A stretch of DNA of 64,000 bases from Vreelandella sedimenti (GTDB lineage Bacteria; Pseudomonadota; Gammaproteobacteria; Pseudomonadales; Halomonadaceae): positions 219,219 through 283,218 of the forward strand of contig NZ_JACCGK010000006.1 of assembly GCF_013416325.1 (NCBI RefSeq), read 5' to 3'. The position numbers and the translations under genes are program-made. This document shows, piece by piece, positions 16,575-27,196 of this stretch. The stretch's first letter is position 1. Each line of letters starts with the position of its first letter. Under the pieces are notes generated by a model. It searched no databases, was not told the origin of the DNA, and saw nothing but the letters and a program-made list of their open reading frames with translations.

Positions 16575-19500
16575 TTACTTTTCAGCGACTGTGTTTGGCT
16601 TGACAAAGACCTCTAACTGGTGCTGTTTGCCATCCAGCGGAATGCGCACTTCACCTCGTTGACGCGTCAGTATTCGGCCATCGAGCTGTGAGCTGGGCGC
16701 TTTATCGGTGGTGATGACCTTAACCTTGTAGTGGGTGGCGGCAATGGTTAACGTTGCGCTAAAACCTGGCCAATCCTGAGGTAGACAGGGAGCAATCACC
16801 AGCCAGCCACCTTCTCGGCGAATGCCCAGAATGCCCTCCACCCCGGCGCGGTACATCCAGCCCGCTGAGCCTGTGTACCATGTCCAGCCGCCGCGTCCGG
16901 TATGAGGCGCAACCGAATAGACATCCGCGGCCAGCACATAGGGCTCTACGTGATAACGAGCGACCTCCTCGGCGGTGCGGGCATGATTGATTGGGTTGAG
17001 GAGCGCAAAAAGCCCATGCGCTTTACTGCCCTCGCCGAGCTTGGCAAAGGCGAGAATTGCCCACATTGCGGCGTGGCTATATTGCCCACCGTTCTCGCGC
17101 ATGCCGGGCGGGTAGCCGCCGATATAGCCAGGATCGCGCTGGGGCTGATCGAAGGGGGGCCAGAACAGCAGTGCAAGTTGCTCATCGTGCCTGACCAGCT
17201 CGCGCTCCAGTGACGCCATGGCAAGGGCTGCGCGGAGGGGGGCTGCTGCTCCTGAGAGTACCGCCCAAGTCTGGGCAATCGAATCAATTTGGCAGGCATC
17301 GCTCTCTTTGCTACCCAGCCAACTGCCGTCATCGAAGGTTGCCCGTCGGTACCACTGGCCGTCCCAGGCGTTGCTTTCCAGAGCAATACGCAGCGCAGTG
17401 ATATGGGCGCGCCAACGCTCGGCGCGGGGAGTGTTCATTGTGGCTGAGTCCAGTGCGGTTGAGTCCTTAGCCGCTGAAGGCGCTTGCTTTTCGCGCTGTT
17501 GGGCAAAGGGCAGAAACAGCTCCAGGGTATGCACCAGCAGCCAGCCAAGCCACACACTTTCACCTTCGCCCGCTTCGCCAACGCGGTTCATGCCATCGTT
17601 CCAATCACCGCCACCGATCAGCGGCAAGCCGTGCTCGCCGGAAAGCGATATGCTCTGATCCAAGCCTCGGGCGCAGTGCTCAAATAGCGAGGCGGTTTCC
17701 CCTGCGATCATCGGCTGAAAAAAACAGTCGTGCTCTTCAGGCGCTAATTCGGCCCCTTCCAGAAAGCTCACCGGCTCGTCGAGCACGGCGGCGTCGTGGG
17801 AGGTGGCGATATAGCGGGCGCAGGCATAGGCCAGCCATACCCGGTCATCGGAAATACGCGTACGCACACCTTGGCCGGAATGGGGCAGCCACCAGTGCTG
17901 GACATCGCCTTCGACAAACTGGCGTGAGGCGGCGCGCAGCAGGTGTTGGCGAGTGGTTTCGGGGCTGGTGAAGGTTAACGCCATGCCATCCTGTAACTGG
18001 TCGCGGAAGCCATAGGCACCGCTGGCCTGGTAGAACCCGGAGCGTGCGGTAATTCGGCAGGCAATGGTTTGGTACATCAGCCAGCCGTTGAGCATGATGT
18101 CCATGGCGCGGTCAGGGGTGGTCACTTGTACCGCGTTAAGCTGCGTTTGCCAGTGCGCAGTAACCAGCGCGAGCTCCGCGTCAATATCCGCCTGGCGATA
18201 CCGCGCGATCAGCGATTTGGCTTCAGTATTTGAGCTGCTCTGACCCATCAATACAACGATATCGACGCTTTCACCTGCCCCTAGCGTTACGCCGCGGTTA
18301 AGCGCGGCGCAAGGATCCAACCCCGCACCGTGGGCTCCAGAAAGCGGAGCGTGACTGCGCAGCCCCGCTGGCGCTGCCAGGCTACCGCCGTGGCCGATAA
18401 ATTCGCAGCGGTCAGCCGTCCAGGAAGTTGGTTGGGTGCCGATATCCAGAAACGCTACCCGGCCAGGGAAATTCATATTCCAGGGATTCTCCACCAGCAG
18501 CGCGCCGCTATCGGCGTCTGGGTGCGAGATCAGAAAAGGCGCTGAGCCGCTGCGTGAAGTCCCCAGCACCCACTCGGCATAAGCCGTTACAGAGAGTTTG
18601 CGTGGCCGCCCGGAGTGATTGCTAAGGCGTAGCCGCGAAATTCTTAGCGGGGCCTCTAGCGGCACGAAGTGCAGCAGCTCCAGGGCGATCCCGTCCGCTT
18701 GATGCTCGAACTGGCTATAGCCGAAGCCGTGTCGTGCCAAGTAGCGGCCATGATCACGCAAAGGGCGGGCAGTAGCGGTGAAGAACGTCATCGTCTCTTC
18801 ATCGCGGACATAGATCATATCGCCACTTGGATCCACCACGGGGTCGTTTGACCAGGCCGTGAGCTGGTTTTCGCGGCTGTTATCCGCCCATACATAGCCT
18901 GCGCCTTCTGCTGATACCTGAAAGCCGAAGCCTGCATTGGCGACCACGTTGATCCACGGCGCTGGCGTTGAACTCCCTGCCTCAAGTACCGTCACGTACT
19001 CACGACCATCCTGAGCAAAGCCGCCCAGGCCATTAAAAAACTCAAGCACTGGGAGTGGCGTTTCGCTGGCATGGAGCGGGGTGTGCCTGGGTAGAGGACG
19101 TTTAATCAACGCTTGGGGCGGTGTTGTGGAGAGGCGTGTGGGCAGCGTCAAGGCTAATTGATTCGCTATGCTGCCGCGATGGGCCATTAATGCAACGCAG
19201 GCGATCGACTGAAGCTGCATTCGTACTTCCAAGCTCATCAGGTCGGCACGCAATGCAATCACGACGCCCTGAGCGAAATCCTTTTTAAGACGAGGCTGTG
19301 TTTGGCTGCTAAGCACCGCGGTTTCGATGGCCTGCTGCAGATCCTGAATATAGGAGGATGAGCGCTCATTGATAATCACCACATCCACGCCTAGCCGCTT
19401 CATGCGCCAATATTCGTGGGCGCGCAGCAGTTGGCGTACCTGGCCAATGTCATCAATGCTATCGATGCGCATCAGAATAATCGGCAGGTCACCGGAAATG

Positions 19501-22500
19501 CCGTGTTGCCAGAGGCGTGACTGCGGGCCGGCACCACGCTCAATGGCCTCGGCGGGTGCCCTAAACCGAGCATCAGGGTAAAGAATTGGCGCGGCAAGAC
19601 GCTGAAAGTCGGCGGCTTCTTCAGGCTGAATGCCTAAATGGCGAAGCTGCACCTGAGCTTGTGTCCAGGCGAGGGTTTTGGCCCGCACAAACGCACTGCG
19701 GTCGTGGTGTTTATCAATTAGATCCATCAGCGCCTCACGGGAGGAGGCGACCACAGTCCAGTAAGCGATGCGGGCCGCTTTACCGGGGGCCACGCGCAGG
19801 CAGTAGCGCAGCGCAAAAATAGGATCCAGTACGCTACCAACACTACTCGAAAGGCGCTGCCCCCCCGCCAGCGCTGAGGCGTGCAGCGTACTTCGGCCGC
19901 GGCCTAAAAACCGGGCCCGGTCAGTCTCGAACTCCAGCTCGCCCACGGTGTCACCCTCTACCACCGCAAAGTGAGCCGCCCACACCTGCTCTTCATCGGG
20001 TGAGCGCCGCCGCCTTGTGGCGATCAAAGCGTTGAATGCTTCCAGATACTCGGTGACCACAAACATCTTGGCAAACGCAGGGTGCGCATTGTCGGCACTG
20101 GGAGCGGTCAAAACTAATTCTAGATAGGAGGTGATCGTGATGTCCCGGGCGTGACGACCGCTGTTGCTGAGCGAAAGGTGGCGAACTTCGCTATCGTCCT
20201 CGCCGGAAACCAGCACTTCCATATGGCTGGTGATGTCGTCATGACGGTGGCTGTAGCGAGCATAATCCTCGGCAAATATCGCATGGCTATGCTCATCGTT
20301 AGCGCCAGTTGGGTGCGTCGCCGTTTGCCCGGTGGCTGTCCACACACCGGGGAGCTTGGCATCGCGCAGAAAAATAAAGCTACCTAAGTGGTCGCGGGTG
20401 GCATCTGGCTGCCAGCGGCTAATGGCGACGTTGCGCCATCTGCTATAACCCCCGCCGGTGGCCGTTAGCATCACCGAGTAGAAGCCGTTGGAGAGTAAAT
20501 GGGTAACGGGTGGGCCGCTGGCGGTTGTTGAAGCACGGCGAATGGTTTGTGCTTCGTTAATCATTTGACTCGCGTTTGACTTCACCTCTTCTGCGCGGGG
20601 GTGGGCAATCGCCACGTTACGCGGCACCCGCTCTTGAAGCAGCAGTTCGCTGGCTTGAATCATCGGTTCGCGGTGAAAGCGGGCACGCATTTGGCCGTGG
20701 TGGAGGGTGTTAGCGATGGCCGCGATAGTCATGCCCTGGTGGTGTGCCATAAAGCTGCGCACAATCACCACCTTCTCCCCTGCGGGTAGCCGCGAACGGG
20801 TGAAATCGAGCGCTTCATAAAAGCCATAGCGGCCTAGTGCGCCCATCTCCGCCAAGCGCTTGAAGTTACGACAGGCACCACTGGGGTCAACCATGGCGGC
20901 TAATCCAGTGGCGTAGGGTGCGATCACCAGATCAGCAGAGAGCCCACGTTTGAGCCCCAACCCCGGCACCCCAAAATTAGAGTATTGATAGGTGAACTCC
21001 CTGTCACGGGCGTTATAAGCAGATTCTGAAATACCCCAAGGGGCAGAGAGCTGGGCAGCGTAGGTCTCTTGACGCTTGACCACTAGCCGGTTGGTTTGCT
21101 CCAGAAGGCTGCCCCCAGGGGCGCGCATCACCAGCGAGGGCATCAGGTATTCGAACATCGACCCCGACCAAGAGATCAACGCCGAGCCAAAAGTGACCGG
21201 GGTGGCAGCACGGCCGAGTTTGAACCAGTGGCGAGTGGGAATATCGCCTTTGGCAATCGCAAACAGGCTAGCCAGGCGCGCCTCAGAGGCCAGCAGGTCG
21301 TAGCAGCTGGTATCCAGGCAGTTGTCGTCCAGCGAATAACCAATCGACAGCAGCTGGCGCTCGCTATCGAGTAGAAAAGCGAAATCCATGCCCAGTGCCA
21401 GGCGTCGCGCAGAGTCCGCAAGCTGCTGTAGACGTGGGGCGAGTGCACCCTCTTCAATGCTTGGTTGGGTTTCCCGGTCATGGCGGTGTTGCGCCACTGA
21501 GGCATGAAGTGCTTGCAACCAAAACAGCAGGTCTTCGCTGTATGGGTCGCTATGCTCGTTGGGAGGAGTGCACACCAGCGTTAACGTACTATCCGTCAAT
21601 GCGGCGAGATTTGCCAAGCATCCCGCCGACATCACTTTGCCTTTCAACTGAGCGTCTATGGCCTCCAACTGCACGCTAAGCTGAGCTGTGAACTCTTTCG
21701 ACAAAGTGGATGCTTGTTTAAGTGTCTGACGGGCCAGATTTAGGGTGTCGGCGATGCCTACGCCTGGGTCAGCTAAATAGCCTGTCGTCTGCCAGGTTTC
21801 GCAGGCATTGGCGATAGCGATAAGGTGCCCTGCAAGGTTGCCGCTATCCACCGTTGACACATACCGGGGGTTTAGCGGGCGCAGGTCGTGGGTGGCGTAC
21901 CAGTTATAGAAGTGCCCCCGGTAGCGAGGTAGCCCCAGCATTACACCCAGGGTGGTTTCAAGCCGTTCAAGCGTCTCATGGGTACCCATCCAGCCGAAAT
22001 CCCGTGCCGCCAGGGTGGAGAGTAGATAGAGCCCCATATTGGTCGGCGAGGTGCGCTGGGCGAGGGCGGGCTGAGGATCCTCCTGAAAGTTATCCGGCGG
22101 TAAGCGGTTATCGGTGGCGGTCACGAATGTTTCGAAAAAGCGCCAGGTTCGCCGAGCAATAACCCTTAGCTCAAGGGCTTCTTCTTCTGAGATGGTGGGT
22201 TGGACAACGACGCTTGTGCTGCTGCTTAACCAAGAAGCAACTGCTGGTGCCGCCAACCAAAGCAGCGCCATGGGCAGTGTGATTGGCCATGTGTGGCTGG
22301 CTGTCCAGAGCGCACTGATAACCACCGCTAGCCCCAGTGCAGTGCCTGGGGCCATGCGCTGATAGAACCCTAGAACCGTCAGTGGCGGGCTTTTCATCGA
22401 CTGGGCGGCAGATGTCCACTCCAGTAGACGCCGGTGGGTGACCAGAACACGGACGAGCGTTCTGGCGATGGCATCCAGCATGCGCCACGCCTGGTCAGGC

Positions 22501-25211
22501 AAAAACAGGATCAGTAGCAGCATTTGTGCGCTACCCAGCTTTAGCTCGTCAAACCAAAGGTGGTAGTGGTGGCGTAGTCTAGACCACGCCCGGAAGGGAA
22601 CGAATGAGGCCGTTAGGGAGAGCAACACCGGTGCCCCGACAACGGCCAGTAGTAGCAGTGTACTGGTGATAGCCATGCTCAGCGGCAACTGCCAGCTAAC
22701 CGCAAGGCTTGCCAGCACTAATGGCAGCGTTACCGAGCGGCGCAGGTTGCCGAGCATTTTCATCCGCCCAGTGAGCGGCAGCGCCGGGGCGATTAGCCAG
22801 GGGAGCAGTTGCCAATCACCGCGTGTCCAGCGGTGCTGACGCTTGGCGGCTACATCATAGCGGGCCGGGAAGTCTTCAATCACTTCGATATCGGAGGCGA
22901 GCCCCGCACGGGCAAATACACCCTCGAACAAATCGTGGCTGAGCAGGCTATTGTCAGGCACCCGGCCAGCCAGCGACGCTTCAAAGGCATCGATCGCGTA
23001 AATACCTTTACCGGCGAACGAGCCTTCACCGACTAGATCCTGATAGAGGTCTGAAATAGCGGCGGCGTAAGGGTCGATGCCCCCAGGTGCGGAGAATAGC
23101 CGCTGGTAGATGGAGCCTTCGCCCCCTGTGGGCAGCGACGGAGTCACCCGAGGCTGCAGTATTGCATACCCCTCCACGACCCGGCGTAGCTGTTGATCCA
23201 GTCGTGGCTGGTTTAACGGATGCGCCATTTTACCGATCAACCGGCTGGCTGCGCCCCGGGGCAGGCGAGTGTCGGCATCCAGAGTGATGACATAGCGCAC
23301 GTCACTGGGCAGTGGCGGCGGCTCGATAAAGGTGGTGTCCGTGGCGCCACGAAGCAAGCGGTTTAGCTCGTGCAGCTTGCCCCGCTTACGCTCCCACCCC
23401 ATCCAGGTATTTTCGCTGGCGTTAAATACCCGCCGCCGATGGAGCAAAAAGAAGCGTTTATCGCTATCGAGGGCGAGAGGACAATAACGTTTATTTAACT
23501 GCTCCACCGCTGCTTGGGCAGCCGTTAACAGCGCGACCTCATGGGGTAGTTCCGCTTGTGTGGCATCCACGCCGTCAAGCAGCAGCGCATAGCCAAGCGC
23601 CCCCTCACCGCTGGACAAGTGGTGCACTTCAAGACGCTCAATCTGTTCGCGGAGATCTTCTTCGCTGGTCAGCAGCGTAGGCACCGCCACCAGGGTTCTT
23701 AACTGGGGCGGAACGCCTTTGGCAAGGTCGAGCGCTGGCAGCGGCTGAGCGTCAATAGCGTAGATAATCAGGCGGTTCACGATCAGCGTCGCGACTTCCA
23801 TAATGGGCAGGAAACCGAACACCCCTAGTAGCATGAGCCAAAGTAACGGTACGTCGCCGATCGCCAGCGGTAACGAAAGCAGTAGCCCACCGGCCAGCGC
23901 CATCAGGCTCAGCGTCACCACGGGCATCAGTACGATATAGCTGCGAATACCGTGGTGAATGAGTGTCCGGCGCAGCCATTGGCGAGAGGAGGGGGTAAAT
24001 CGTATCTGCTGCTCAAGGGTTATCCGGCCAGAGCCTACCAAGAAGTAGCCAGGGTCTCCCTGGCGTGCTGCTTCGGCCGGGTCGCTGGTGGCGCCCCCTG
24101 CCTGCTGGGAGAGTGAGAGTGCCGCTTCGACTACCTCAATCTCGCTGAAACGAGAGCCACGGGCGAGTTGTTCTATGGCGCTGCGATACTGATTGCGGGT
24201 GGGGAAATCGAGCTGGCTGAAGTGGCTCTGCTGGCGTAACCGCCTATCCACCAAACTAACACTCTCAAACAGCTCCGCCCAGTCGATGCTCGAAACGAAG
24301 CGCATGCTGGTGATGATATTGCGCACGGTTACGTTGGCGGCGCCTTGGCGCTGCTGGGCGTGCTGAACCATGTCGTCAATGCTTTCACCCTGCTGGCTAA
24401 GCTGCTCATCTAGCCAGCCTACCAGCGGGCTACAGCGGGGGTCTAAGCCGCGTAGCCGCTTAGCGAGCTGTGCGGTGAACGGCTCTGCTAATGGCCCTTT
24501 ATGAATATTGAGCGTGCTGGTTTCCAGGTGAAAGGTATGACGCTCCTGGGAGGTTTGCCGGTCGGTGGGCGTTAGCCATTTAGCGGCCAATGCATCGGCT
24601 TCGTCCCTTGCGGTTTGTTCGCTGATAATTTGGTCGGCAAGGCGTCGCAGGTTCTCGATCAGTACAATGCGTAGCGTGATCGCCACTGCCCATAGTTCGC
24701 CAATGGTCAGTGGCTGAACGCGCTGATAAGCGGTAATAAAGTTCTGTAAATTATCCAGGTCGATATGGCTGTCGGTATGCGCCACAAAGGCCCAGGCGAT
24801 ACCGAATACCCGCGGGTAGCCTGCAAAAGGCCCGTTGGCTAACTTCGGTAACTGGCGGTAATAACCGGGGGGGAGGTCGCTGCGTATTTCACGAATTTGA
24901 GCTTCAATCAGGTGGTAATTATCGAGCAGCCAAGCGGCGGCAGGTACAATTTCTAGCCCACCTGCCAGCGCTGTGGCACTGGCACGGTAAACGTCTAGCA
25001 GGGCGAGTGCGTTATCGTTGAGCCGTCGTGTTAACGATACTACTTTGGGTGGCGTGCTGGTCACTGCTTGGTTAAGCGCCAAGCTGCCTGCGTGCTGTTC
25101 AAGTCGCTCTGCGCTGAAGAGCTCTTCCCTGACGGGGCTAGTCGAGTTCCACGGCGCTGCAAACGTAGGGTGCGGACGCACAAAACGGAGAAGTTGTTTC
25201 ACAGATTCCAT
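16575..25211 (-). CDS. ndvB: Cyclic beta-1,2-glucan synthase (NdvB/Cgs type; GT84 plus GH94)
   Basis: A giant 2878-residue inner-membrane enzyme, close to the length of Brucella Cgs and rhizobial NdvB. From the N-terminus: a region of about 420 residues, membrane helices near 425-490, a processive glycosyltransferase domain with the metal-binding LDADTRLPRG (about 643) and RQHRWTRGDW (about 795), further helices between about 815 and 1000, a glycoamylase-like domain (about 1270-1510), and a C-terminal GH94 phosphorylase-like half with GGGDWNDGMNRVG (about 2533), which carries the catalytic aspartate. In known systems it builds a protein-linked beta-1,2-glucan, trims it and cyclises it into a periplasmic osmolyte. 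The frame is intact. No transporter (NdvA) gene is adjacent. Confidence 0.93.
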   Translation of the reverse strand: MESVKQLLRFVRPHPTFAAPWNSTSPVREELFSAERLEQHAGSLALNQAVTSTPPKVVSLTRRLNDNALALLDVYRASATALAGGLEIVPAAAWLLDNYHLIEAQIREIRSDLPPGYYRQLPKLANGPFAGYPRVFGIAWAFVAHTDSHIDLDNLQNFITAYQRVQPLTIGELWAVAITLRIVLIENLRRLADQIISEQTARDEADALAAKWLTPTDRQTSQERHTFHLETSTLNIHKGPLAEPFTAQLAKRLRGLDPRCSPLVGWLDEQLSQQGESIDDMVQHAQQRQGAANVTVRNIITSMRFVSSIDWAELFESVSLVDRRLRQQSHFSQLDFPTRNQYRSAIEQLARGSRFSEIEVVEAALSLSQQAGGATSDPAEAARQGDPGYFLVGSGRITLEQQIRFTPSSRQWLRRTLIHHGIRSYIVLMPVVTLSLMALAGGLLLSLPLAIGDVPLLWLMLLGVFGFLPIMEVATLIVNRLIIYAIDAQPLPALDLAKGVPPQLRTLVAVPTLLTSEEDLREQIERLEVHHLSSGEGALGYALLLDGVDATQAELPHEVALLTAAQAAVEQLNKRYCPLALDSDKRFFLLHRRRVFNASENTWMGWERKRGKLHELNRLLRGATDTTFIEPPPLPSDVRYVITLDADTRLPRGAASRLIGKMAHPLNQPRLDQQLRRVVEGYAILQPRVTPSLPTGGEGSIYQRLFSAPGGIDPYAAAISDLYQDLVGEGSFAGKGIYAIDAFEASLAGRVPDNSLLSHDLFEGVFARAGLASDIEVIEDFPARYDVAAKRQHRWTRGDWQLLPWLIAPALPLTGRMKMLGNLRRSVTLPLVLASLAVSWQLPLSMAITSTLLLLAVVGAPVLLSLTASFVPFRAWSRLRHHYHLWFDELKLGSAQMLLLILFLPDQAWRMLDAIARTLVRVLVTHRRLLEWTSAAQSMKSPPLTVLGFYQRMAPGTALGLAVVISALWTASHTWPITLPMALLWLAAPAVASWLSSSTSVVVQPTISEEEALELRVIARRTWRFFETFVTATDNRLPPDNFQEDPQPALAQRTSPTNMGLYLLSTLAARDFGWMGTHETLERLETTLGVMLGLPRYRGHFYNWYATHDLRPLNPRYVSTVDSGNLAGHLIAIANACETWQTTGYLADPGVGIADTLNLARQTLKQASTLSKEFTAQLSVQLEAIDAQLKGKVMSAGCLANLAALTDSTLTLVCTPPNEHSDPYSEDLLFWLQALHASVAQHRHDRETQPSIEEGALAPRLQQLADSARRLALGMDFAFLLDSERQLLSIGYSLDDNCLDTSCYDLLASEARLASLFAIAKGDIPTRHWFKLGRAATPVTFGSALISWSGSMFEYLMPSLVMRAPGGSLLEQTNRLVVKRQETYAAQLSAPWGISESAYNARDREFTYQYSNFGVPGLGLKRGLSADLVIAPYATGLAAMVDPSGACRNFKRLAEMGALGRYGFYEALDFTRSRLPAGEKVVIVRSFMAHHQGMTIAAIANTLHHGQMRARFHREPMIQASELLLQERVPRNVAIAHPRAEEVKSNASQMINEAQTIRRASTTASGPPVTHLLSNGFYSVMLTATGGGYSRWRNVAISRWQPDATRDHLGSFIFLRDAKLPGVWTATGQTATHPTGANDEHSHAIFAEDYARYSHRHDDITSHMEVLVSGEDDSEVRHLSLSNSGRHARDITITSYLELVLTAPSADNAHPAFAKMFVVTEYLEAFNALIATRRRRSPDEEQVWAAHFAVVEGDTVGELEFETDRARFLGRGRSTLHASALAGGQRLSSSVGSVLDPIFALRYCLRVAPGKAARIAYWTVVASSREALMDLIDKHHDRSAFVRAKTLAWTQAQVQLRHLGIQPEEAADFQRLAAPILYPDARFRAPAEAIERGAGPQSRLWQHGISGDLPIILMRIDSIDDIGQVRQLLRAHEYWRMKRLGVDVVIINERSSSYIQDLQQAIETAVLSSQTQPRLKKDFAQGVVIALRADLMSLEVRMQLQSIACVALMAHRGSIANQLALTLPTRLSTTPPQALIKRPLPRHTPLHASETPLPVLEFFNGLGGFAQDGREYVTVLEAGSSTPAPWINVVANAGFGFQVSAEGAGYVWADNSRENQLTAWSNDPVVDPSGDMIYVRDEETMTFFTATARPLRDHGRYLARHGFGYSQFEHQADGIALELLHFVPLEAPLRISRLRLSNHSGRPRKLSVTAYAEWVLGTSRSGSAPFLISHPDADSGALLVENPWNMNFPGRVAFLDIGTQPTSWTADRCEFIGHGGSLAAPAGLRSHAPLSGAHGAGLDPCAALNRGVTLGAGESVDIVVLMGQSSSNTEAKSLIARYRQADIDAELALVTAHWQTQLNAVQVTTPDRAMDIMLNGWLMYQTIACRITARSGFYQASGAYGFRDQLQDGMALTFTSPETTRQHLLRAASRQFVEGDVQHWWLPHSGQGVRTRISDDRVWLAYACARYIATSHDAAVLDEPVSFLEGAELAPEEHDCFFQPMIAGETASLFEHCARGLDQSISLSGEHGLPLIGGGDWNDGMNRVGEAGEGESVWLGWLLVHTLELFLPFAQQREKQAPSAAKDSTALDSATMNTPRAERWRAHITALRIALESNAWDGQWYRRATFDDGSWLGSKESDACQIDSIAQTWAVLSGAAAPLRAALAMASLERELVRHDEQLALLFWPPFDQPQRDPGYIGGYPPGMRENGGQYSHAAMWAILAFAKLGEGSKAHGLFALLNPINHARTAEEVARYHVEPYVLAADVYSVAPHTGRGGWTWYTGSAGWMYRAGVEGILGIRREGGWLVIAPCLPQDWPGFSATLTIAATHYKVKVITTDKAPSSQLDGRILTRQRGEVRIPLDGKQHQLEVFVKPNTVAEK

Positions 25212-25511
25212 CCTGGTGAGAGTGCACCTCGGTGCACAAACGTTGCTTCCTTACCAGAACAATGGTCGTGCTGTGAGATTCCGTCCGTGCGCTAGCGCAC
25301 ATTGCGCTTATGTCACTGTTAGTATTTGCGCATAGTTAAACTAAAGTTGTTAGACTTTGGTTGTAATTAATGGCAAATCACTGGACTAATTGCCTATTGC
25401 AGTTAATAAAGGGCGCCAAAGGAGGTTCCGTATCGCCCATCGTGCGGCATATATCGGAATGTTGATCCTCGATTTGTTCTTTTCACTCTGACCGTAAGTG
25501 GCGCAAACTGT
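25212..25511. promoter_or_regulatory. Divergent promoter region between ndvB and an SLC13 gene, with two palindromes
   Basis: 300 nt without a gene. It contains GTGCACC-TC-GGTGCAC (25222-25237) just before the ndvB start, within its leader, and the perfect 14-bp palindrome GTGCGCTAGCGCAC (25287-25300) about 76 bp upstream. Both are GTGC-rich and may be binding sites for one regulator or transcript leader hairpins. The rest, AT-rich around 25310-25400, probably holds the two promoters; I see no clear -35/-10 pair. Confidence 0.45.
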
Positions 25512-27161
25512 ATGCATAAAACTGCCCTGATGACGGTATGGGATCAGCTATGGCATTCCCATTACCAAGCCAAAAACCTATTGATGTGCGCGCTACCTAC
25601 GGGCGGGGCCGCCAACGCCGCGGCTTCGAATACCAAGCGTAATCCTTCCCCTCAACCTAAGCCGCCTGCCTACACCACGCCGCAGAAGATTGGTCTGTTG
25701 CTTGGCCCGCTGCTGTTCGCCTTTGTAGTGATGTTCTTTCACCCTGAAGACTTAAGCTTTGAAGGGCGTATGGTGCTCGCTACCACTCTGTGGGTGGCCG
25801 TATGGTGGATCACCGAAGCTATTCCTATTCCCGCGACCTCGTTGCTACCCATTGTGCTTTTACCGATTACCGGCGCGTTGGATGGCAATACCGTTACGGC
25901 CGCCTACGGTAATCCGATCATTTTCCTGTTCCTGGGCGGTTTTATGATCGCGCTGGCAATGGAGCGATGGGATCTCCACAAGCGTATCGCGCTGTCGATT
26001 ATTGCCGTGTTGGGCACCAGTATTAATAGCATCGTCTTTGGTTTTATGGCCGCGACGGGGTTTTTGTCCATGTGGGTCTCCAATACCGCGTCGGTCATGA
26101 TGATGCTGCCGATCGGTACCGCTATCGTCTACCAGGTTAGCCAAGAGCTGGCGAAAAGTGATGGCGACCACAGTGCCGAAATCGATAAGTTCAGCAAAGC
26201 GCTGATTTTTGGTATCGGTTACGGCGGTACCATCGGGGGGCTGGGCACGCTAATTGGTACGCCACCGAATATTATTCTCGCCGCTATTGTAAATCAGCTG
26301 TTTGGCATCGAGATATCCTTTGCCGGTTGGCTCATGTTTGCATTTCCCATTGTGTGTGTCCTGCTTTTTATCACCTGGCTGCTACTTACGCGGGTGTTTT
26401 TCCGCATTGACTTTAGTCACCTACCAGGTGGCCGAGAGTTGATTAACAAAGAAAAAGCGGCGCTGGGTAACACCAGCTTCGAAGAGAAAGCGGTGCTGGC
26501 GGTGTTTTTGTTCGCTGCCTTTATGTGGATCACCCGCTCGTTCTTATGGCAGGGGCAGATCATCAATATCCCTGGTATCAATGACACCATGATCGCGATT
26601 GTCGCTGCGCTGCTGCTGTTTTTGATTCCCTCCAAAAACAAAGGTGGCTGCCTGCTGGGTTGGGACGTTGCGAAAGACGTACCCTGGGGCATTCTGCTGC
26701 TGTTCGGGGGTGGTTTGGCGATTGCCGCAGGCTTCGGCTCTTCCGGTCTGGCGGAGTGGATTGGTGGGCAAATGAGCGTGCTGGAAGGCGCCAACTTCTT
26801 GCTGGTCATCCTGCTGGCGACCGGCATGGTGCTGTTCTTGACCGAAATCACCTCGAATACCGCTACGGCCACCATGATTCTACCGGTGTTGGCATCGCTG
26901 GCGCTGGCGCTGGATATCCACCCCTTCGTGCTGATGGTGCCCGCCGCCATGGCCGCCAACTGTGCCTTTATGCTGCCAGTAGGTACGCCGCCCAACGCAA
27001 TCATCTTCGCCACTGGCAAATTGAAAATTATCGAGATGGTGCGCACCGGTTTCTGGATCAACATCATCGCCATGCTGCTGATTGTGGCGGCGGTTTACTT
27101 CCTACTGCCGGTTATGTGGGGAGTTGATCTCACCAGCTACCCAGATGCCTTCCGTCGCTAG
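25512..27161 (+). CDS. DASS/SLC13-family sodium:dicarboxylate (anion) symporter
   Basis: A 549-residue carrier. A hydrophilic N-terminal stretch of about 60 residues precedes the first helix, so the start at 25512 may be too early; an internal ATG at 25584 lacks a ribosome binding site. The two SNT motifs that bind sodium and the carboxylate are present: MWVSNTASVMMMLPIG (about 196-211) and EITSNTATATMILPV (about 446-460). LWVAVWWITEAIPIPATSLLP is the family entry motif. Substrates are usually succinate, malate, fumarate or sulfate. Followed by a strong terminator; divergent from ndvB. Confidence 0.9.
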   Translation: MHKTALMTVWDQLWHSHYQAKNLLMCALPTGGAANAAASNTKRNPSPQPKPPAYTTPQKIGLLLGPLLFAFVVMFFHPEDLSFEGRMVLATTLWVAVWWITEAIPIPATSLLPIVLLPITGALDGNTVTAAYGNPIIFLFLGGFMIALAMERWDLHKRIALSIIAVLGTSINSIVFGFMAATGFLSMWVSNTASVMMMLPIGTAIVYQVSQELAKSDGDHSAEIDKFSKALIFGIGYGGTIGGLGTLIGTPPNIILAAIVNQLFGIEISFAGWLMFAFPIVCVLLFITWLLLTRVFFRIDFSHLPGGRELINKEKAALGNTSFEEKAVLAVFLFAAFMWITRSFLWQGQIINIPGINDTMIAIVAALLLFLIPSKNKGGCLLGWDVAKDVPWGILLLFGGGLAIAAGFGSSGLAEWIGGQMSVLEGANFLLVILLATGMVLFLTEITSNTATATMILPVLASLALALDIHPFVLMVPAAMAANCAFMLPVGTPPNAIIFATGKLKIIEMVRTGFWINIIAMLLIVAAVYFLLPVMWGVDLTSYPDAFRR

Positions 27162-27196
27162 CGCTTGTTGAACCTAGAACTTTTTGAGAAACGACC

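Noticed and set aside
16575..25211. Cellobiose/chitobiose phosphorylase as the function of the giant gene
   Set aside because: The GH94 half alone would fit, but the N-terminal membrane helices and DAD/QxxRW glycosyltransferase domain identify a cyclic beta-1,2-glucan synthase.
26417..27073. 218-codon minus-strand frame inside the SLC13 gene
   Set aside because: Antisense shadow of a polytopic transporter; composition is typical of complement of hydrophobic codons and no ribosome binding site was seen.
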